In this document: one piece after another, positions 9,114 through 17,639 of the stretch | Numbering within the stretch: position 1 is the first letter of the stretch | Layout: the number at the start of each line of letters is the position of its first letter | DNA from: Bacillaceae bacterium | GTDB lineage: Bacteria; Bacillota; Bacilli; Bacillales; Alkalibacillaceae | DNA: 64,000 nt | Assembly: GCA_017656265.1 (NCBI GenBank) | Contig: JACDOD010000010.1 | Coordinates: 62,001 to 126,000 of the forward strand | Direction of reading: 5' to 3' | Position numbers and translations under genes: made by a program | The notes under the pieces: generated by a model | Told to the model about the DNA's origin: nothing | Seen by the model: only the letters and a program-made list of their open reading frames with translations | Databases searched by the model: none

Positions 9114-9734
9114 TTACCGCTGGAGTTTTTTAAGTTCTTCTCCCCGCTTCTTCATTTGATTTATGACAGCAATGACTCCTTCTGAAACAGCCGAAACCAA
9201 TTCTTCTTCATTTAACTTCAGCCTTGTGTACAAATCTGCCCAAGTTCTCATATTTACCAATAAACGTAAATTTGCTGTGTAAATTTTTCTGTCTGTATCA
9301 GTTAATTCTGGAACCGCCTCAGAAACAAGCTTTAAGAACAATTCGTCTCTTTCTATCGTAGATGCTGGTACCTGTTTACTGTACATATCAGCTAAGATGG
9401 ATTCCATGGCTTTTACAACCGGGAGTTTATCCGTGTAAAGTGGAATAGCTTCTCTCACCCAATTTGGAATATCTTCTAATTTAGTAGGATACGATGGGGC
9501 TCTTTCATCACTCCAATTAATCAAACCTTCAATAAGTGCTTCTCTCGATTCAAAATGGCGATAAACTGTTCCATAAGATACACCTGCCTTATTCGCCACC
9601 TCCTGGATTGTAAAATGGGTTTGGCCTTCCAGGATAAGCTGTTCTGCAGCCTTACGAATGGCTTCCTTAGTCATTTGCTGTTGCTGTTGTCGTAATGAAT
9701 TGTCATACGTTCGTTTCGTTTGTTTTTTAGCCAT
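9114..9734 (-). CDS. TetR-family transcriptional regulator
   Basis: 206 residues with an N-terminal TetR helix-turn-helix: TIQEVANKAGVSYGTVYRHF in the first 60 residues, then ESREALIEGLI. The C-terminal ligand-binding half is variable, as usual. The start is ATG at 9734, with AAGGTGG about eight bases away; the upstream GTG at 9746 overlaps that site. It is divergent from the CdsA-like gene and precedes the dikinase on the same strand, so it probably represses one or both arms of the cluster. Candidate inverted repeats lie in the 9735-9851 intergenic space. Confidence 0.93.
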   Translation of the reverse strand: MAKKQTKRTYDNSLRQQQQQMTKEAIRKAAEQLILEGQTHFTIQEVANKAGVSYGTVYRHFESREALIEGLINWSDERAPSYPTKLEDIPNWVREAIPLYTDKLPVVKAMESILADMYSKQVPASTIERDELFLKLVSEAVPELTDTDRKIYTANLRLLVNMRTWADLYTRLKLNEEELVSAVSEGVIAVINQMKKRGEELKKLQR

Positions 9735-9753
9735 TTCATTGACCACCTTATAT

Positions 9754-9817
9754 ATTCAATGTATAATGTGTTTATTGAATTTATTAATTATCATATTAAT
9801 TCTCAAGAAATAATATG
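9754..9817. promoter_or_regulatory. Candidate TetR operator region with two inverted repeats
   Basis: ATTCAAT (9754-9760) and ATTGAAT (9774-9780) form a perfect seven-base inverted repeat with a 13-base spacer. CATATTA (9792-9798) and TAATATG (9811-9817) form a second with a 12-base spacer. Both sit between the divergent TetR and CdsA-like genes, where such repressors usually bind. Overlap with promoters is likely but I see no convincing -35/-10 pair. Confidence 0.4.
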
Positions 9818-9851
9818 TCAACTCTTTTTCCTGTTTTAAGGAGGATATTGA

Positions 9852-10691
9852 ATGCTTTCCAACTTTTATTTTACCTGTCTTACGATTATTGCCATTTTTC
9901 TTGTCATTTCCTTCATTTCAAAAAGTAAAAATATGCTGCAACGCGTGATTACCATTACCGTGATTTTACATGTCATGGTTTTAGGCATTGCAACAGAAAC
10001 CAGTTTTCTTATTTTAGTATTCCTCATCTACATGCTAGCAAGTGATGAACTCCGGAAACATTATGATATATCACGAGTCCCTTTTCTCATTTTTTCGGCA
10101 GTCGTTTTTATTTTTCTCATTCAATTTCGTTCATTTCAATCCACCGCCCTCTTTTTAGGAGTAGCTATGTCCGTATTTGTTTTAAAAGCAGCTTCCATTC
10201 GTAACAAAAGCTTTGCTTTTTTATTCGTATACTCTTTTCTCGGAATAGGTGCTGCGTCATTACTTATTTTACGGGAACAAAGTGCAGCACCGATTATCGC
10301 TTTAATTCTATTACTGCAATTAAACGATGCTGCCGGATATTTAATTGGGAAAAAGTACGGAAAAACGAAGCTATTTCCTAACATTAGCCCCAATAAATCA
10401 CTACAGGGATATATAGGTGGAGCAATTGGGACTTTATTAGGGCTTTTATTGTTAAGCACCGTTATTCCAATTTTACATAATGAGCCTTTTTGGACGCATA
10501 TACTGATTGGGATTTTCATCACCACGGCAGGAAATCTAGGGGATTTACTGCTTTCTTCACTAAAAAGAAAGCTTGAGATTAAGGATTTCAGTTCGATCTT
10601 ACCTGGGCACGGGGGGATTTTGGATCGTTTTGATAACACTTTTTTCACAGCCCCATTATTTTTCTGGTTATGGGGAAGTTTAATAATTTGA
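9852..10691 (+). CDS. CdsA-like phosphatidate cytidylyltransferase
   Basis: Integral membrane protein of 279 residues with about eight hydrophobic segments. The CTP transfer signature is at 235-261: SSLKRK, then KDFSSILPGHGGILDRFD, with Asp231 and the LNDAAGYLIGKKYGK segment also conserved. This enzyme class makes CDP-diacylglycerol from phosphatidate and CTP. A housekeeping cdsA normally sits near uppS and rseP, so this is probably a second, specialised copy. AAGGAGG precedes the ATG by seven bases. A 39-base gap leads to the PssA-like gene, so both are probably cotranscribed under the TetR protein. Confidence 0.88.
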   Translation: MLSNFYFTCLTIIAIFLVISFISKSKNMLQRVITITVILHVMVLGIATETSFLILVFLIYMLASDELRKHYDISRVPFLIFSAVVFIFLIQFRSFQSTALFLGVAMSVFVLKAASIRNKSFAFLFVYSFLGIGAASLLILREQSAAPIIALILLLQLNDAAGYLIGKKYGKTKLFPNISPNKSLQGYIGGAIGTLLGLLLLSTVIPILHNEPFWTHILIGIFITTAGNLGDLLLSSLKRKLEIKDFSSILPGHGGILDRFDNTFFTAPLFFWLWGSLII

Positions 10692-10730
10692 TTTATTCAA
10701 TGACAAAAAATGTATCAGGAGATGTTTCAT

Positions 10731-11348
10731 ATGAAAAATTTTAGCGTTTCACGTTATTTTCCACCCCTTCAATATTTGGGACCGGCCAATTTGATAACAA
10801 CGATGGTTATTATCAGCGGTTTCCTTTCCACCATCCTATTTGTAAAAGGACATACTAAGATTGGACTTACATTGATCATTCTAGCTATTGCCTTAGATCG
10901 ATTAGATGGAGCAATTGCACGCAAGTTAAATGATCATACACATCTTGGTGAACAATTAGATAGTTTAGCAGACGCATTAACCTTTTGTTTTCTTCCTGCA
11001 TTTGCGGCATACTCATTAGGATTCTCACATTGGTCTAGTCTTATTGTATTAACCCTATATGTAGCAGCAGGTTTGTGGCGTTTAGCATTTTTTAATATAG
11101 CTGGTATGAGTGAAATAGAAAATAAAGAGTATTTTATTGGAATACCTACTACGATATGTGCAAGCTGGTTCGTTATTATTTCTCCTTTTTTAACTAACCC
11201 AGGAGGTTTTCAAGCGCCATTTTTTTATCTATTTTTTACTGCATCAGGTATCACCATGATTTCCTCGATCAAGTACAACAAGAATGGAATCTGGACTAAA
11301 ATGCTTTATGTTCTATTACCCTTAAGTCTAATTTTATTGTGGGTATGA
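10731..11348 (+). CDS. PssA-like CDP-alcohol phosphatidyltransferase
   Basis: 205 residues, multi-spanning. The CDP-alcohol transferase motif is complete: Asp56-x2-Asp59-Gly60-x2-Ala63-Arg64-x8-Gly73-x3-Asp77-x3-Asp81, with surroundings (LDSLADALTFCFLPA) like phosphatidylserine synthase. Such enzymes swap CMP on CDP-diacylglycerol for an alcohol, so the product of the preceding CdsA-like gene would be its substrate. The alcohol acceptor is unknown. The start is the ATG at 10731, placed after AGGAG with nine-base spacing; an in-frame ATG at 10710 lies before that site. No psd-like decarboxylase is nearby, so this may not be ordinary phosphatidylethanolamine synthesis. Confidence 0.87.
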   Translation: MKNFSVSRYFPPLQYLGPANLITTMVIISGFLSTILFVKGHTKIGLTLIILAIALDRLDGAIARKLNDHTHLGEQLDSLADALTFCFLPAFAAYSLGFSHWSSLIVLTLYVAAGLWRLAFFNIAGMSEIENKEYFIGIPTTICASWFVIISPFLTNPGGFQAPFFYLFFTASGITMISSIKYNKNGIWTKMLYVLLPLSLILLWV

Positions 11349-11406
11349 TAGTAGGCTCTTGGAGGCTTTCACATTAATAAAATAATAGAAGAGGAATTTA
11401 TTGCTC

Positions 11407-12639
11407 ATGTTAACAAGCAGTATGATGAAACGAAGTCTATTGTATTTTTTTGCGTCCTTTGTTAATGCGGGGCTGCAGAATGTGATTCCACAAGTTTTTT
11501 TTAACGAAAAATATCCCCATGATCAAACATTTTATATATCCATTTGTTTGCTTTTTGGGGCTGTCTCAAGTCTATTGACTATTTTTATTTCACAGGCAAA
11601 CCTTAACTATCATACAAATAAATATTCTACCTGGATCCAAACATTGTTTATTCTCATTTTGCTATGTTCATTATGGGTTTGGCAAACCGCTATTCCTTAC
11701 ATTATAACTTTCTTACTATTACGAGGATTCATTCAGGCATTATATAATCAAATGGATCATTTTTACGTCAAGCAAACAGAAAAAAAGAGTAGGGGTCAAT
11801 TTGCCCGTGCAGCAACATTATTTCAACTCATCGGAATTATGGCAGGCCCATTATATTTTTCTTTATTCTATTCCCATAGATATATTAATTTCATCATCCT
11901 ATTCCTATTATCCTTTCTCTTAATGTGGTCATTCTCCAGCGTTTTTCGCATCTCAACTAATCATGTTGAAAAAACTAAGGAAAACCCAAATACAAAGTCA
12001 GAACCTGCTAAGAAAAAGGATATCAAACTCAAGTACCAAACCACTTTCTTTATAATCTATTTGCTTACTGCCACAACAGGAGTTCATATTTTTTCTAACA
12101 ATGTTATTATGATTGTTCGAGACTCTTACCAACTAAGTTCAGCAGTTGTTAAAAGCGGGGTTTTATTAATGCTGATGAATGCTTCAGGGATCATAACAGT
12201 AGCCATATTCCCTTTGATTAAGAAACGATTATCCTGGAAAATCCTCCGATTTGAGGGGTACTCTATTTTAGCCATACTTTTTTTAACTTGTGTTGTTTTA
12301 TTAAACTGGCCGCTTGCGTATACCTATTTTTATTTAATCATCTTAAGCATGCTAACAGGGATGGTTTACGGGGTGTTTTGGATGAAAACGAGAGAGTTTG
12401 CTATCAATAGTTTATCAAGTAATGGTCAAAAATGGATTTTGACCCTGTACAATAATGCAAATAATTTTTCGATACTTTTTTCAGCCATTGTATTATTTTT
12501 TGCCAGTTTAATTGCAACCACCTGGGGGGATTCTTATCTTCATACCATTTCCCTGTCATTAATGATATTTTTCGGAATCTCTGCATGCTTTGCGTTTTTC
12601 ATAGACTTTTCCAAATGGATGGCAACTAAGAATATTTAA
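11407..12639 (+). CDS. MFS-like multi-spanning membrane transporter
   Basis: About 410 residues with roughly twelve hydrophobic helices in two halves, joined by a charged loop around residues 190-210 (KTKENPNTKSEPAKKKD). This matches the layout of major facilitator carriers. I see no strong family motif, so the substrate is open. A lipid flippase or exporter is conceivable from context, being third in a run with CdsA-like and PssA-like genes. Start: ATG 11407, with AGAGGAA ten bases upstream; TTG at 11401 is too close to it. Confidence 0.7.
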   Translation: MLTSSMMKRSLLYFFASFVNAGLQNVIPQVFFNEKYPHDQTFYISICLLFGAVSSLLTIFISQANLNYHTNKYSTWIQTLFILILLCSLWVWQTAIPYIITFLLLRGFIQALYNQMDHFYVKQTEKKSRGQFARAATLFQLIGIMAGPLYFSLFYSHRYINFIILFLLSFLLMWSFSSVFRISTNHVEKTKENPNTKSEPAKKKDIKLKYQTTFFIIYLLTATTGVHIFSNNVIMIVRDSYQLSSAVVKSGVLLMLMNASGIITVAIFPLIKKRLSWKILRFEGYSILAILFLTCVVLLNWPLAYTYFYLIILSMLTGMVYGVFWMKTREFAINSLSSNGQKWILTLYNNANNFSILFSAIVLFFASLIATTWGDSYLHTISLSLMIFFGISACFAFFIDFSKWMATKNI

Positions 12640-12702
12640 AAAGGTAAAGAGCAGGTTTTACGCTTCCAAAACATGCAATAGCACATTCAAAGTATATATT
12701 TT

Positions 12703-12898
12703 TCACAACAAGAGTTGGCCGTATTCCACGGCCAACTCAGTCGCTAAAACCCAATATAACTCTCCATTTATTGAATCACTGCTTGTCCATAACAAGTGAT
12801 CATTCACATGCTCGTTTAAGGAATGATTGTACGTAGTCTCTATCAATTACACGTTTCCATTCTGAACGGTCTCCAAATTTTCGCTTTAACATCTTCAT
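12703..12898 (-). pseudogene. Frameshifted small gene, possibly DUF402-like
   Basis: From ATG 12898 the minus strand reads MKMLKRKFGDRSEWKRVI and DRDYVQSFL, then a stop. Removing one A from the AAA near 12813 restores a frame reading NEHVNDHLLWTSSDSINGE and YWVLATELAVEYG up to the stop at 12703. The first half recalls the start of DUF402 proteins, but this is from memory. The Shine-Dalgarno is poor. A perfect ten-base inverted repeat (12712-12721/12729-12738) falls inside its end. The single indel is directly visible; the family is uncertain. Confidence 0.45.
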
Positions 12899-13003
12899 CC
12901 CCCAAAAATTAACTTAACATTAATTTTATTTTAACAATTCATCAAATCATATGGAAGTAAATTCCTTTTTAATACCTTGCATTAAATATTGAAACTCCTT
13001 TGA

Positions 13004-13120
13004 CGCTTAGAACGAGAAAGGGGAGAAGGTAGTTCTGGCTTTAATGGAAATGGTCGTGAATGGGATTTTGACATGCAAGGTTACCCAGATTACCGAGAAC
13101 TATTCGGAACTTCTTTTTAG
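13004..13120 (+). pseudogene. C-terminal coding remnant, family unknown
   Basis: A 38-codon open stretch without a start, closed by TAG at 13118, reads GSSGFNGNGREWDFDMQGYP then DYRELFGTSF. The aromatic and acidic-rich composition is protein-like. It is probably the tail of a deleted gene. The flanking bases 13121-13284 show nothing I can assign. Confidence 0.3.
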
Positions 13121-13284
13121 AAGTTGACTGTTTTCTTGTTATGTGAGGGTCTGGATCCAATCATTGAGGAATGTAACAATCACCCTAGTGCGTCTAACAC
13201 TTCAAATTATTATGCTTATGTTTACCAAAGTGAAAATATATTTCTATATAATTAATAATACTTCTTTTAATTAAAAGCTTTTTT

Positions 13285-13318
13285 AGCATGTGATTATCCA
13301 ATGGAGTAATCACATGCT
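13285..13318. terminator. Perfect 12-bp hairpin, possible terminator
   Basis: AGCATGTGATTA (13285-13296) and TAATCACATGCT (13307-13318) pair perfectly around a ten-base loop. Only a mixed T-rich stretch (TGTTTCACTTTG) follows on plus, so termination is possible but not certain. Confidence 0.45.
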
Positions 13319-13380
13319 TGTTTCACTTTGCATTCGAATTATATAAGCAAACTTTCCAAATACAGGTATAAACACCACCA

Positions 13381-13409
13381 TTCACCAATCACACTCCCTT
13401 TAGTATAAT
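13381..13409 (+). promoter_or_regulatory. Sigma-A-like promoter for the lipoprotein gene
   Basis: TATAAT at 13404-13409, with TTCACC 17 bases upstream (four of six matches to the -35 consensus). It lies 55 bases before the start codon. Confidence 0.5.
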
Positions 13410-13464
13410 TACTACTATGAAGTGAATACTTCTTTAAATTTATAATGAAAGGACTTGGGGTCAT

Positions 13465-14061
13465 ATGAAAAGTGCTAAAATAATAATTCTAATACCGATG
13501 GTGTTGTTCTTATTATCGCTTACTGGTTGCTTGTGGGATCATAAAAGTCCACCTGCAAACAATCCAAGCACTTCTACTGATTTATATAAAGGAGATCCTC
13601 TTCATTTAGCTGTCATTGGAGATATTCCAGATGTAAGAGGGGATAAAATTTTTTTTGAAGAAATAAGTTTGGAAAATTTAATTGCATTAAAAGAAGGTTC
13701 ATATGACGGAATATTCATTACGAATAAGTACTTATCACAAGCTTCAAAAAGAAAGTATAGAAATATGTATAAAAAACTGCATATCCCGATTTTCTTTATT
13801 GAATCAAAAGCTTACACTCTTCCCTTTATAAACATGCACAATCAAATTCCTTATGAAGAATATGCTGACAGGATTAACGATAATCAGACGTTTATATCAG
13901 GGCTATTTTACCCTGAAAATGATAATGAATACCGGACCTATCGTTTTAACTACCCAATCAAAGACAGTAATTATACAAAAAATAATGTTAATAAAATTTA
14001 TTCATATGTCTTTGAAACGATTGAAGATATAAAGAATAACAAAGAAAAGACCTCCAAATAA
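13465..14061 (+). CDS. Uncharacterised lipoprotein
   Basis: 198 residues with a lipoprotein signal: LLSLTGC, where Cys22 is the expected lipidation site, so it should be anchored on the outer face of the membrane. The mature part starts with a Pro/Asn/Ser-rich linker, then an alpha/beta-looking domain: LHLAVIGDIPDVRG, YDGIFITNKYLSQ, IPIFFIESKAYTLPF. I do not recognise a named family. It stands alone with its own promoter and is surrounded by remnants and noncoding DNA. Confidence 0.8.
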   Translation: MKSAKIIILIPMVLFLLSLTGCLWDHKSPPANNPSTSTDLYKGDPLHLAVIGDIPDVRGDKIFFEEISLENLIALKEGSYDGIFITNKYLSQASKRKYRNMYKKLHIPIFFIESKAYTLPFINMHNQIPYEEYADRINDNQTFISGLFYPENDNEYRTYRFNYPIKDSNYTKNNVNKIYSYVFETIEDIKNNKEKTSK

Positions 14062-14455
14062 TAGGTTCTCTACAATTAAACGTGTCTGATTCTTCCTTTA
14101 TGGTATGATTCTTTAAAATGATAGGCTGGTTGCTGATATCCCACATGAATACGTATATCAAATTTTTCAAGGTTTGGACATCCGAAACTTCTGCGTCTTG
14201 GGTGGCTCTTAGGTGGTTTGTGTATGAAATTACAAAATCCCCTGCTGCAATTGGTACTGTAATTGCAACTGCAACCATTTCCCCATTATTTTATTTTCAT
14301 CGTTCTGAATTAAACTGTCATAGCCCCTAAGAGCAAAATAAAAAAGCACCAATAAAGGTGGCTAAAAATATAGATACTGACTAATATTTAGTTAATTTAA
14401 TTTCTTTGATGATCGGCAGTAATGCCAATCTTTGTTGTTTTTTCAACTATAAACT
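14062..14455. other. Intergenic region without a supported gene
   Basis: Overlapping frames exist on both strands (14118-14330 plus, 13988-14278 minus), but neither has a ribosome site or recognisable motif. A weak hairpin GCACC...GGTGG lies at about 14346-14362. I assign nothing else. Confidence 0.4.
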
Positions 14456-14710
14456 TTAAAATAAAGTAAAAAATCCTATGTTTAACAAAATGCTCAATGG
14501 GTTAATAGAAATTCCGTCATTACCAGCAATAAAATTAATCCAGAACCATTTACTATAAGGTTCTAGCTGATAAATAGTAACATTTGTAAAAGGAAAACCA
14601 TATACATATTTTCCCACTCCTTCATCAATGTACCTACTGGGGATGAGTACGGTTACAAGTACACATATTAAAGAGCTATAAATCAACAATTTACTATTAA
14701 ACCTCTTCAT
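14456..14710 (-). CDS. Small two-helix membrane protein of unknown function
   Basis: 84 residues. A hydrophobic helix near the N-terminus (about 8-24, LLIYSSLICVLVTVLIP) and another at the C-terminus (NPLSILLNIGFFTLF) flank an aromatic extracytoplasmic loop (YVYGFPFTNVTIYQLEPY). TAGGAG sits at good spacing before the ATG, which supports expression. No family is recognised. It stands alone between noncoding DNA and the rlmCD terminator. Confidence 0.6.
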   Translation of the reverse strand: MKRFNSKLLIYSSLICVLVTVLIPSRYIDEGVGKYVYGFPFTNVTIYQLEPYSKWFWINFIAGNDGISINPLSILLNIGFFTLF

Positions 14711-14870
14711 TAAACCACTCCTACTAAAATATTTGAGTTATTGCTTAAAGTTGATAAACAGTGGCACCGCCGAATATTAAGAAATGAGTTAAGTCCATAT
14801 AAATATGTAAAAACGGTAATAGAAAATGAGCCACTACCCTTTTTTAAACTAGCGACTAAAATCAGGACAA

Positions 14871-14913
14871 AAATCAAGCGTCTCGTTGGCCATGTTTCAG
14901 CCATAGAGACGCT
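14871..14913 (-). terminator. rlmCD terminator
   Basis: On minus, AGCGTCTC (14906-14913) pairs with GAGACGCT (14877-14884), with an inner TGGC/GCCA pairing, and is followed by TGATTTTTG. Confidence 0.75.
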
Positions 14914-14930
14914 CTTCTGGCAGGATGTGG

Positions 14931-16307
14931 CTACCTTTTTCTAATTGTCAACGAACAGCACTCCACGTGACTCGTCTGCGGGAACATGTCCACCGGCTGG
15001 ACTTCTTTTGTTTCAAATCCGTGCTCCTCTAAAAATTTCAAATCCCGGGCAAGGGTGGATGGGTTGCAGGAGACATACACCACGCGGTCGGGCTGCATGT
15101 CCACGATGGCCTCGAGGAGTTTTTCATCACAGCCTTTGCGGGGCGGATCGACGACGATTACATCCGGCTGTAGCCCCTGGGCTTTCCACCACGGCATAAC
15201 TTTTTCCGCTTCGCCCACGAAAAATTCTGCATTGTCGATGCCATTCAGCCGGGCGTTCCGCTTCGCATCGTCCACCGCTTCGGGAACGACTTCCACGCCA
15301 TAAACTTTTTTCGACCGCTGTGCGAGGAACAGAGAAATGGTGCCGATCCCGCAGTAGGCATCGATCACGGTTTCATTCCCGGACAGCTGGGCATATTCCA
15401 GCGCTTTGTTATACAGCTTTTCGGTCTGGGTCGGGTTTACCTGGTAAAAGGACCGGGCGGAGATGGCAAAGCGGATGTCGCCGATTTCATCATAAATATA
15501 CTCATCGCCCCAGAGCACCCGGGTTTCCTCGCCCATAATGACATTGGTCCGCTTCGGATTCACATTTTGCACAATGGATTTGACATTCGGAAAAGCCTCG
15601 CGGATGCCTTCGATGATTTTTATCTTATGGGGAAGATCCCGGGTTCGGGTGATCAGCACCACCATGATATCTTTCGTCTTCTGTCCGGTCCGTACCATGA
15701 TGTGGCGCAGAACACCTCTATGTTTTTCTTCGTCGTAAGGCTTGATGCCCGCTTCTTCCGCAATACGGCGAACGGTTTCTACCATGCGATCATTGTCTTC
15801 ATCCTGAATGTGACATGTGCTCATATCAATCATCCGGTGGCTCCGTTTCTGATAAAAGCCGGCCATGAGCCCCCCTTCCCGCTCGCCAACGGGGATCTGC
15901 ACTTTATTCCGGTAGCGCCACGGCTCGTCCATTCCGATCACCGGGTGTACCGGGACATCAGTGATATGACCAATCTTCCTGAGAGCATCAGTCACCTGCT
16001 TGTGCTTCATCTCCAGCTGCATCTGATAGCTCATATGCTGCAGCTGGCACCCGCCGCACTGGCGGTACACCTCACACTTTGGCTCTACCCGCTCCGGACT
16101 TTCTTCCGTAAGTTCCATCAGACGCCCGTAGCCAAAGTTTTTCTTAACTTTGACCACTTTCACTTTCCCTTTTTCTCCGGGGAGTGCATAAGGAACAAAC
16201 AGCGGATATCCGTCAATTTTTCCCACACCGTTTCCTTCATGGGTTAAATCCGAAAATTTCAGCTCAATGACTTGATTTTTTTCAACTGGTGGTTTTGTTT
16301 TTGCCAT
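14931..16307 (-). CDS. rlmCD: 23S rRNA (uracil-C5)-methyltransferase RlmCD
   Basis: 458 residues of the TrmA/RumA family, which transfers methyl from S-adenosylmethionine to C5 of uracils in 23S rRNA. In Bacillus one enzyme does both U747 and U1939. An N-terminal TRAM domain (about 10-68) is followed by an iron-sulfur cysteine set (Cys78, Cys84, Cys87 in [14 protein letters not shown], and a later Cys). The SAM fold has [23 protein letters not shown] and the nucleophile Cys414 in [12 protein letters not shown]. The start is ATG 16307, because AAGGA is at proper spacing to it and too close to the ATG at 16313. GC content is much higher than its neighbours (73 of 120 bases in 15061-15180). Confidence 0.95.
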   Translation of the reverse strand: MAKTKPPVEKNQVIELKFSDLTHEGNGVGKIDGYPLFVPYALPGEKGKVKVVKVKKNFGYGRLMELTEESPERVEPKCEVYRQCGGCQLQHMSYQMQLEMKHKQVTDALRKIGHITDVPVHPVIGMDEPWRYRNKVQIPVGEREGGLMAGFYQKRSHRMIDMSTCHIQDEDNDRMVETVRRIAEEAGIKPYDEEKHRGVLRHIMVRTGQKTKDIMVVLITRTRDLPHKIKIIEGIREAFPNVKSIVQNVNPKRTNVIMGEETRVLWGDEYIYDEIGDIRFAISARSFYQVNPTQTEKLYNKALEYAQLSGNETVIDAYCGIGTISLFLAQRSKKVYGVEVVPEAVDDAKRNARLNGIDNAEFFVGEAEKVMPWWKAQGLQPDVIVVDPPRKGCDEKLLEAIVDMQPDRVVYVSCNPSTLARDLKFLEEHGFETKEVQPVDMFPQTSHVECCSLTIRKR

Positions 16308-16469
16308 GTTCATCTTCCTTTAACCGTTCTTGTTTGCTTTATGAATTGTATCATATGGAGGGGGTTTTTACATAATGAGTATAAGGGATTGCCGACCATA
16401 TCGGCGTCTTATAAACTCCCCATAATTATGGTAAAATAAATATATACTCTCAGAATCGGGTGATAAGAT

Positions 16470-16682
16470 ATGGTTGTCAAAACCGAGGTCAATCACAACT
16501 TTGAACATAAATTAAAGCAGGCAAAGGCCTCTTTGCGGCTGGAAGGACTTGAATTAAGCCCACAAAATGAAAAACTTGTTCGAGATCACCTGCAAGGGAA
16601 AATTTCCGAAAAAGCATTTTATCAACAGCTTTTAAAAGATATAAACAAGAGTAACAGTCCAGCAGCAAAACGCTCCCATTAG
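16470..16682 (+). CDS. VbhA-like antitoxin domain protein (orphan)
   Basis: 70 residues, all helical in appearance. KAKASLRLEGLELSPQNEKL resembles the N-terminus of VbhA-type Fic antitoxins. The Fic-inhibitory motif [S/T]xxxE[G/N] is satisfied by Ser21-x3-Glu25-Gly26, and a GKIS turn and second helix follow, as in that family (typically GEIT). No Fic protein (HPFxxGNGR) is encoded in the window, so it is either an orphan or acts on a distant partner. GGTGAT lies upstream of the ATG. The stop overlaps by four bases the end of the convergent membrane protein gene. Function by motif only. Confidence 0.6.
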   Translation: MVVKTEVNHNFEHKLKQAKASLRLEGLELSPQNEKLVRDHLQGKISEKAFYQQLLKDINKSNSPAAKRSH

Positions 16683-17401
16683 CCATTAAAATCTTTTATT
16701 AAATATTGTTCGCCTACCTTTTTCTCTTCATCTATATAAATTTCAGAGCTAAGAATGGGTGAATGCCCACTAACCCAGACTTTATCAGTCCTAACCATGA
16801 ATTTCCATTCTGAATATCCGTTTGGAAAAGTAATTATTAAGTTAATATTATCACTTTGATATTGTTTTTTTAGAGTTTCCTCAAGTATCATCTTTGATAC
16901 TGATAAACCACCGAAATATAGACTAATTAAAATAATGGATGCTAAAATGAATAACCTTCCTCTTCGGTAAAAAATCCCGGCCAATATTCCAATGAAAAGA
17001 GTAACCATTACAAAGTAAGAATAACTCATCATAATACTAAAAGAATACTCCCCTTTTATGAATGGATAGAAAAGGGCTACACCATTGCCAATATAATCAA
17101 TCATGATATGTCCAAATAACACCGTTAAAGAAAACACTAACCATGCTTTTAAAAATAAAAAATCTTCTTTTAGAAAAGTACGAAGAACGAAAGCAAAGAG
17201 CAGACCAAATACAGGTGCAAAAAATATAGAATGACCTAAAATATCACCAAAGAGCTTAGTTATGTCAGGTGAGATGCCAGCCATACCACCTAAGCATAAA
17301 ATGAAAATTCGTTTTCTAATAGACGGGTCTTTATTGAACATTACATATGCTAAACTCGCACCAACCAAAAAATGAAATATTCCGCCGCTTATATACCCCA
17401 T
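16679..17401 (-). CDS. YdjM-type membrane-bound metal-dependent hydrolase family protein
   Basis: 240 residues with about five transmembrane helices and a soluble C-terminal tail (about 185-240, ending YLIKDFNG). Conserved-looking polar positions inside or next to helices (GISPDITK, GHSIFFAP, FGHIMIDYIGN) match the His/Asp pattern of YdjM/DUF457 proteins, described as putative membrane metal hydrolases. AAGGAG precedes the ATG by seven bases. Its substrate is unknown. The C-terminal tail (TFPNGYSEWKF, DKVWVSGHSPIL) is not typical of YdjM and may be a lineage-specific addition. Confidence 0.6.
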   Translation of the reverse strand: MGYISGGIFHFLVGASLAYVMFNKDPSIRKRIFILCLGGMAGISPDITKLFGDILGHSIFFAPVFGLLFAFVLRTFLKEDFLFLKAWLVFSLTVLFGHIMIDYIGNGVALFYPFIKGEYSFSIMMSYSYFVMVTLFIGILAGIFYRRGRLFILASIILISLYFGGLSVSKMILEETLKKQYQSDNINLIITFPNGYSEWKFMVRTDKVWVSGHSPILSSEIYIDEEKKVGEQYLIKDFNG

Positions 17402-17506
17402 GCCTATTCTCCTTACACTTGATAAAAGTCTCCCTAATAAGACGAAAAAGACTGTTAAAAGTTACATAAGAATGGAAACCATGAAGCCCTCTTATCCAGG
17501 AATCCC

Positions 17507-17526
17507 GGTGCCTGTCACTTGTCGAA
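17507..17526 (+). repeat. Dispersed element GGTGCCTGTCACTTGTCGAA, single arm
   Basis: A 20-base sequence identical to both arms of the inverted repeat at 47986-48056 and related to copies at 20829-20842 and 48409-48425. Here only one arm is present, in the intergenic space upstream of the secreted protein gene. Confidence 0.75.
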
Positions 17527-17639
17527 TTTTATTTTCCATTTTTTTGTCCAAATTTATCCTTGACTCCCCCTCAAAAAATTCCACAAATCCGAAGAGATGT
17601 AATGATAAAACGGATTACAATATATGGAGGGAGTTTTAG

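Noticed and set aside
12712-12738. Perfect ten-base hairpin as a terminator of the MFS-like gene
   Set aside because: No T-run on either strand, and it falls inside a likely broken coding sequence.
13988-14330. Overlapping open frames on both strands
   Set aside because: Neither has a ribosome site, a known motif or a sensible boundary.
14741-14944. Plus-strand 67-codon frame over the rlmCD terminator
   Set aside because: TTG start without a ribosome site, running through a terminator and into rlmCD. Composition is K/R-rich but no family is seen.
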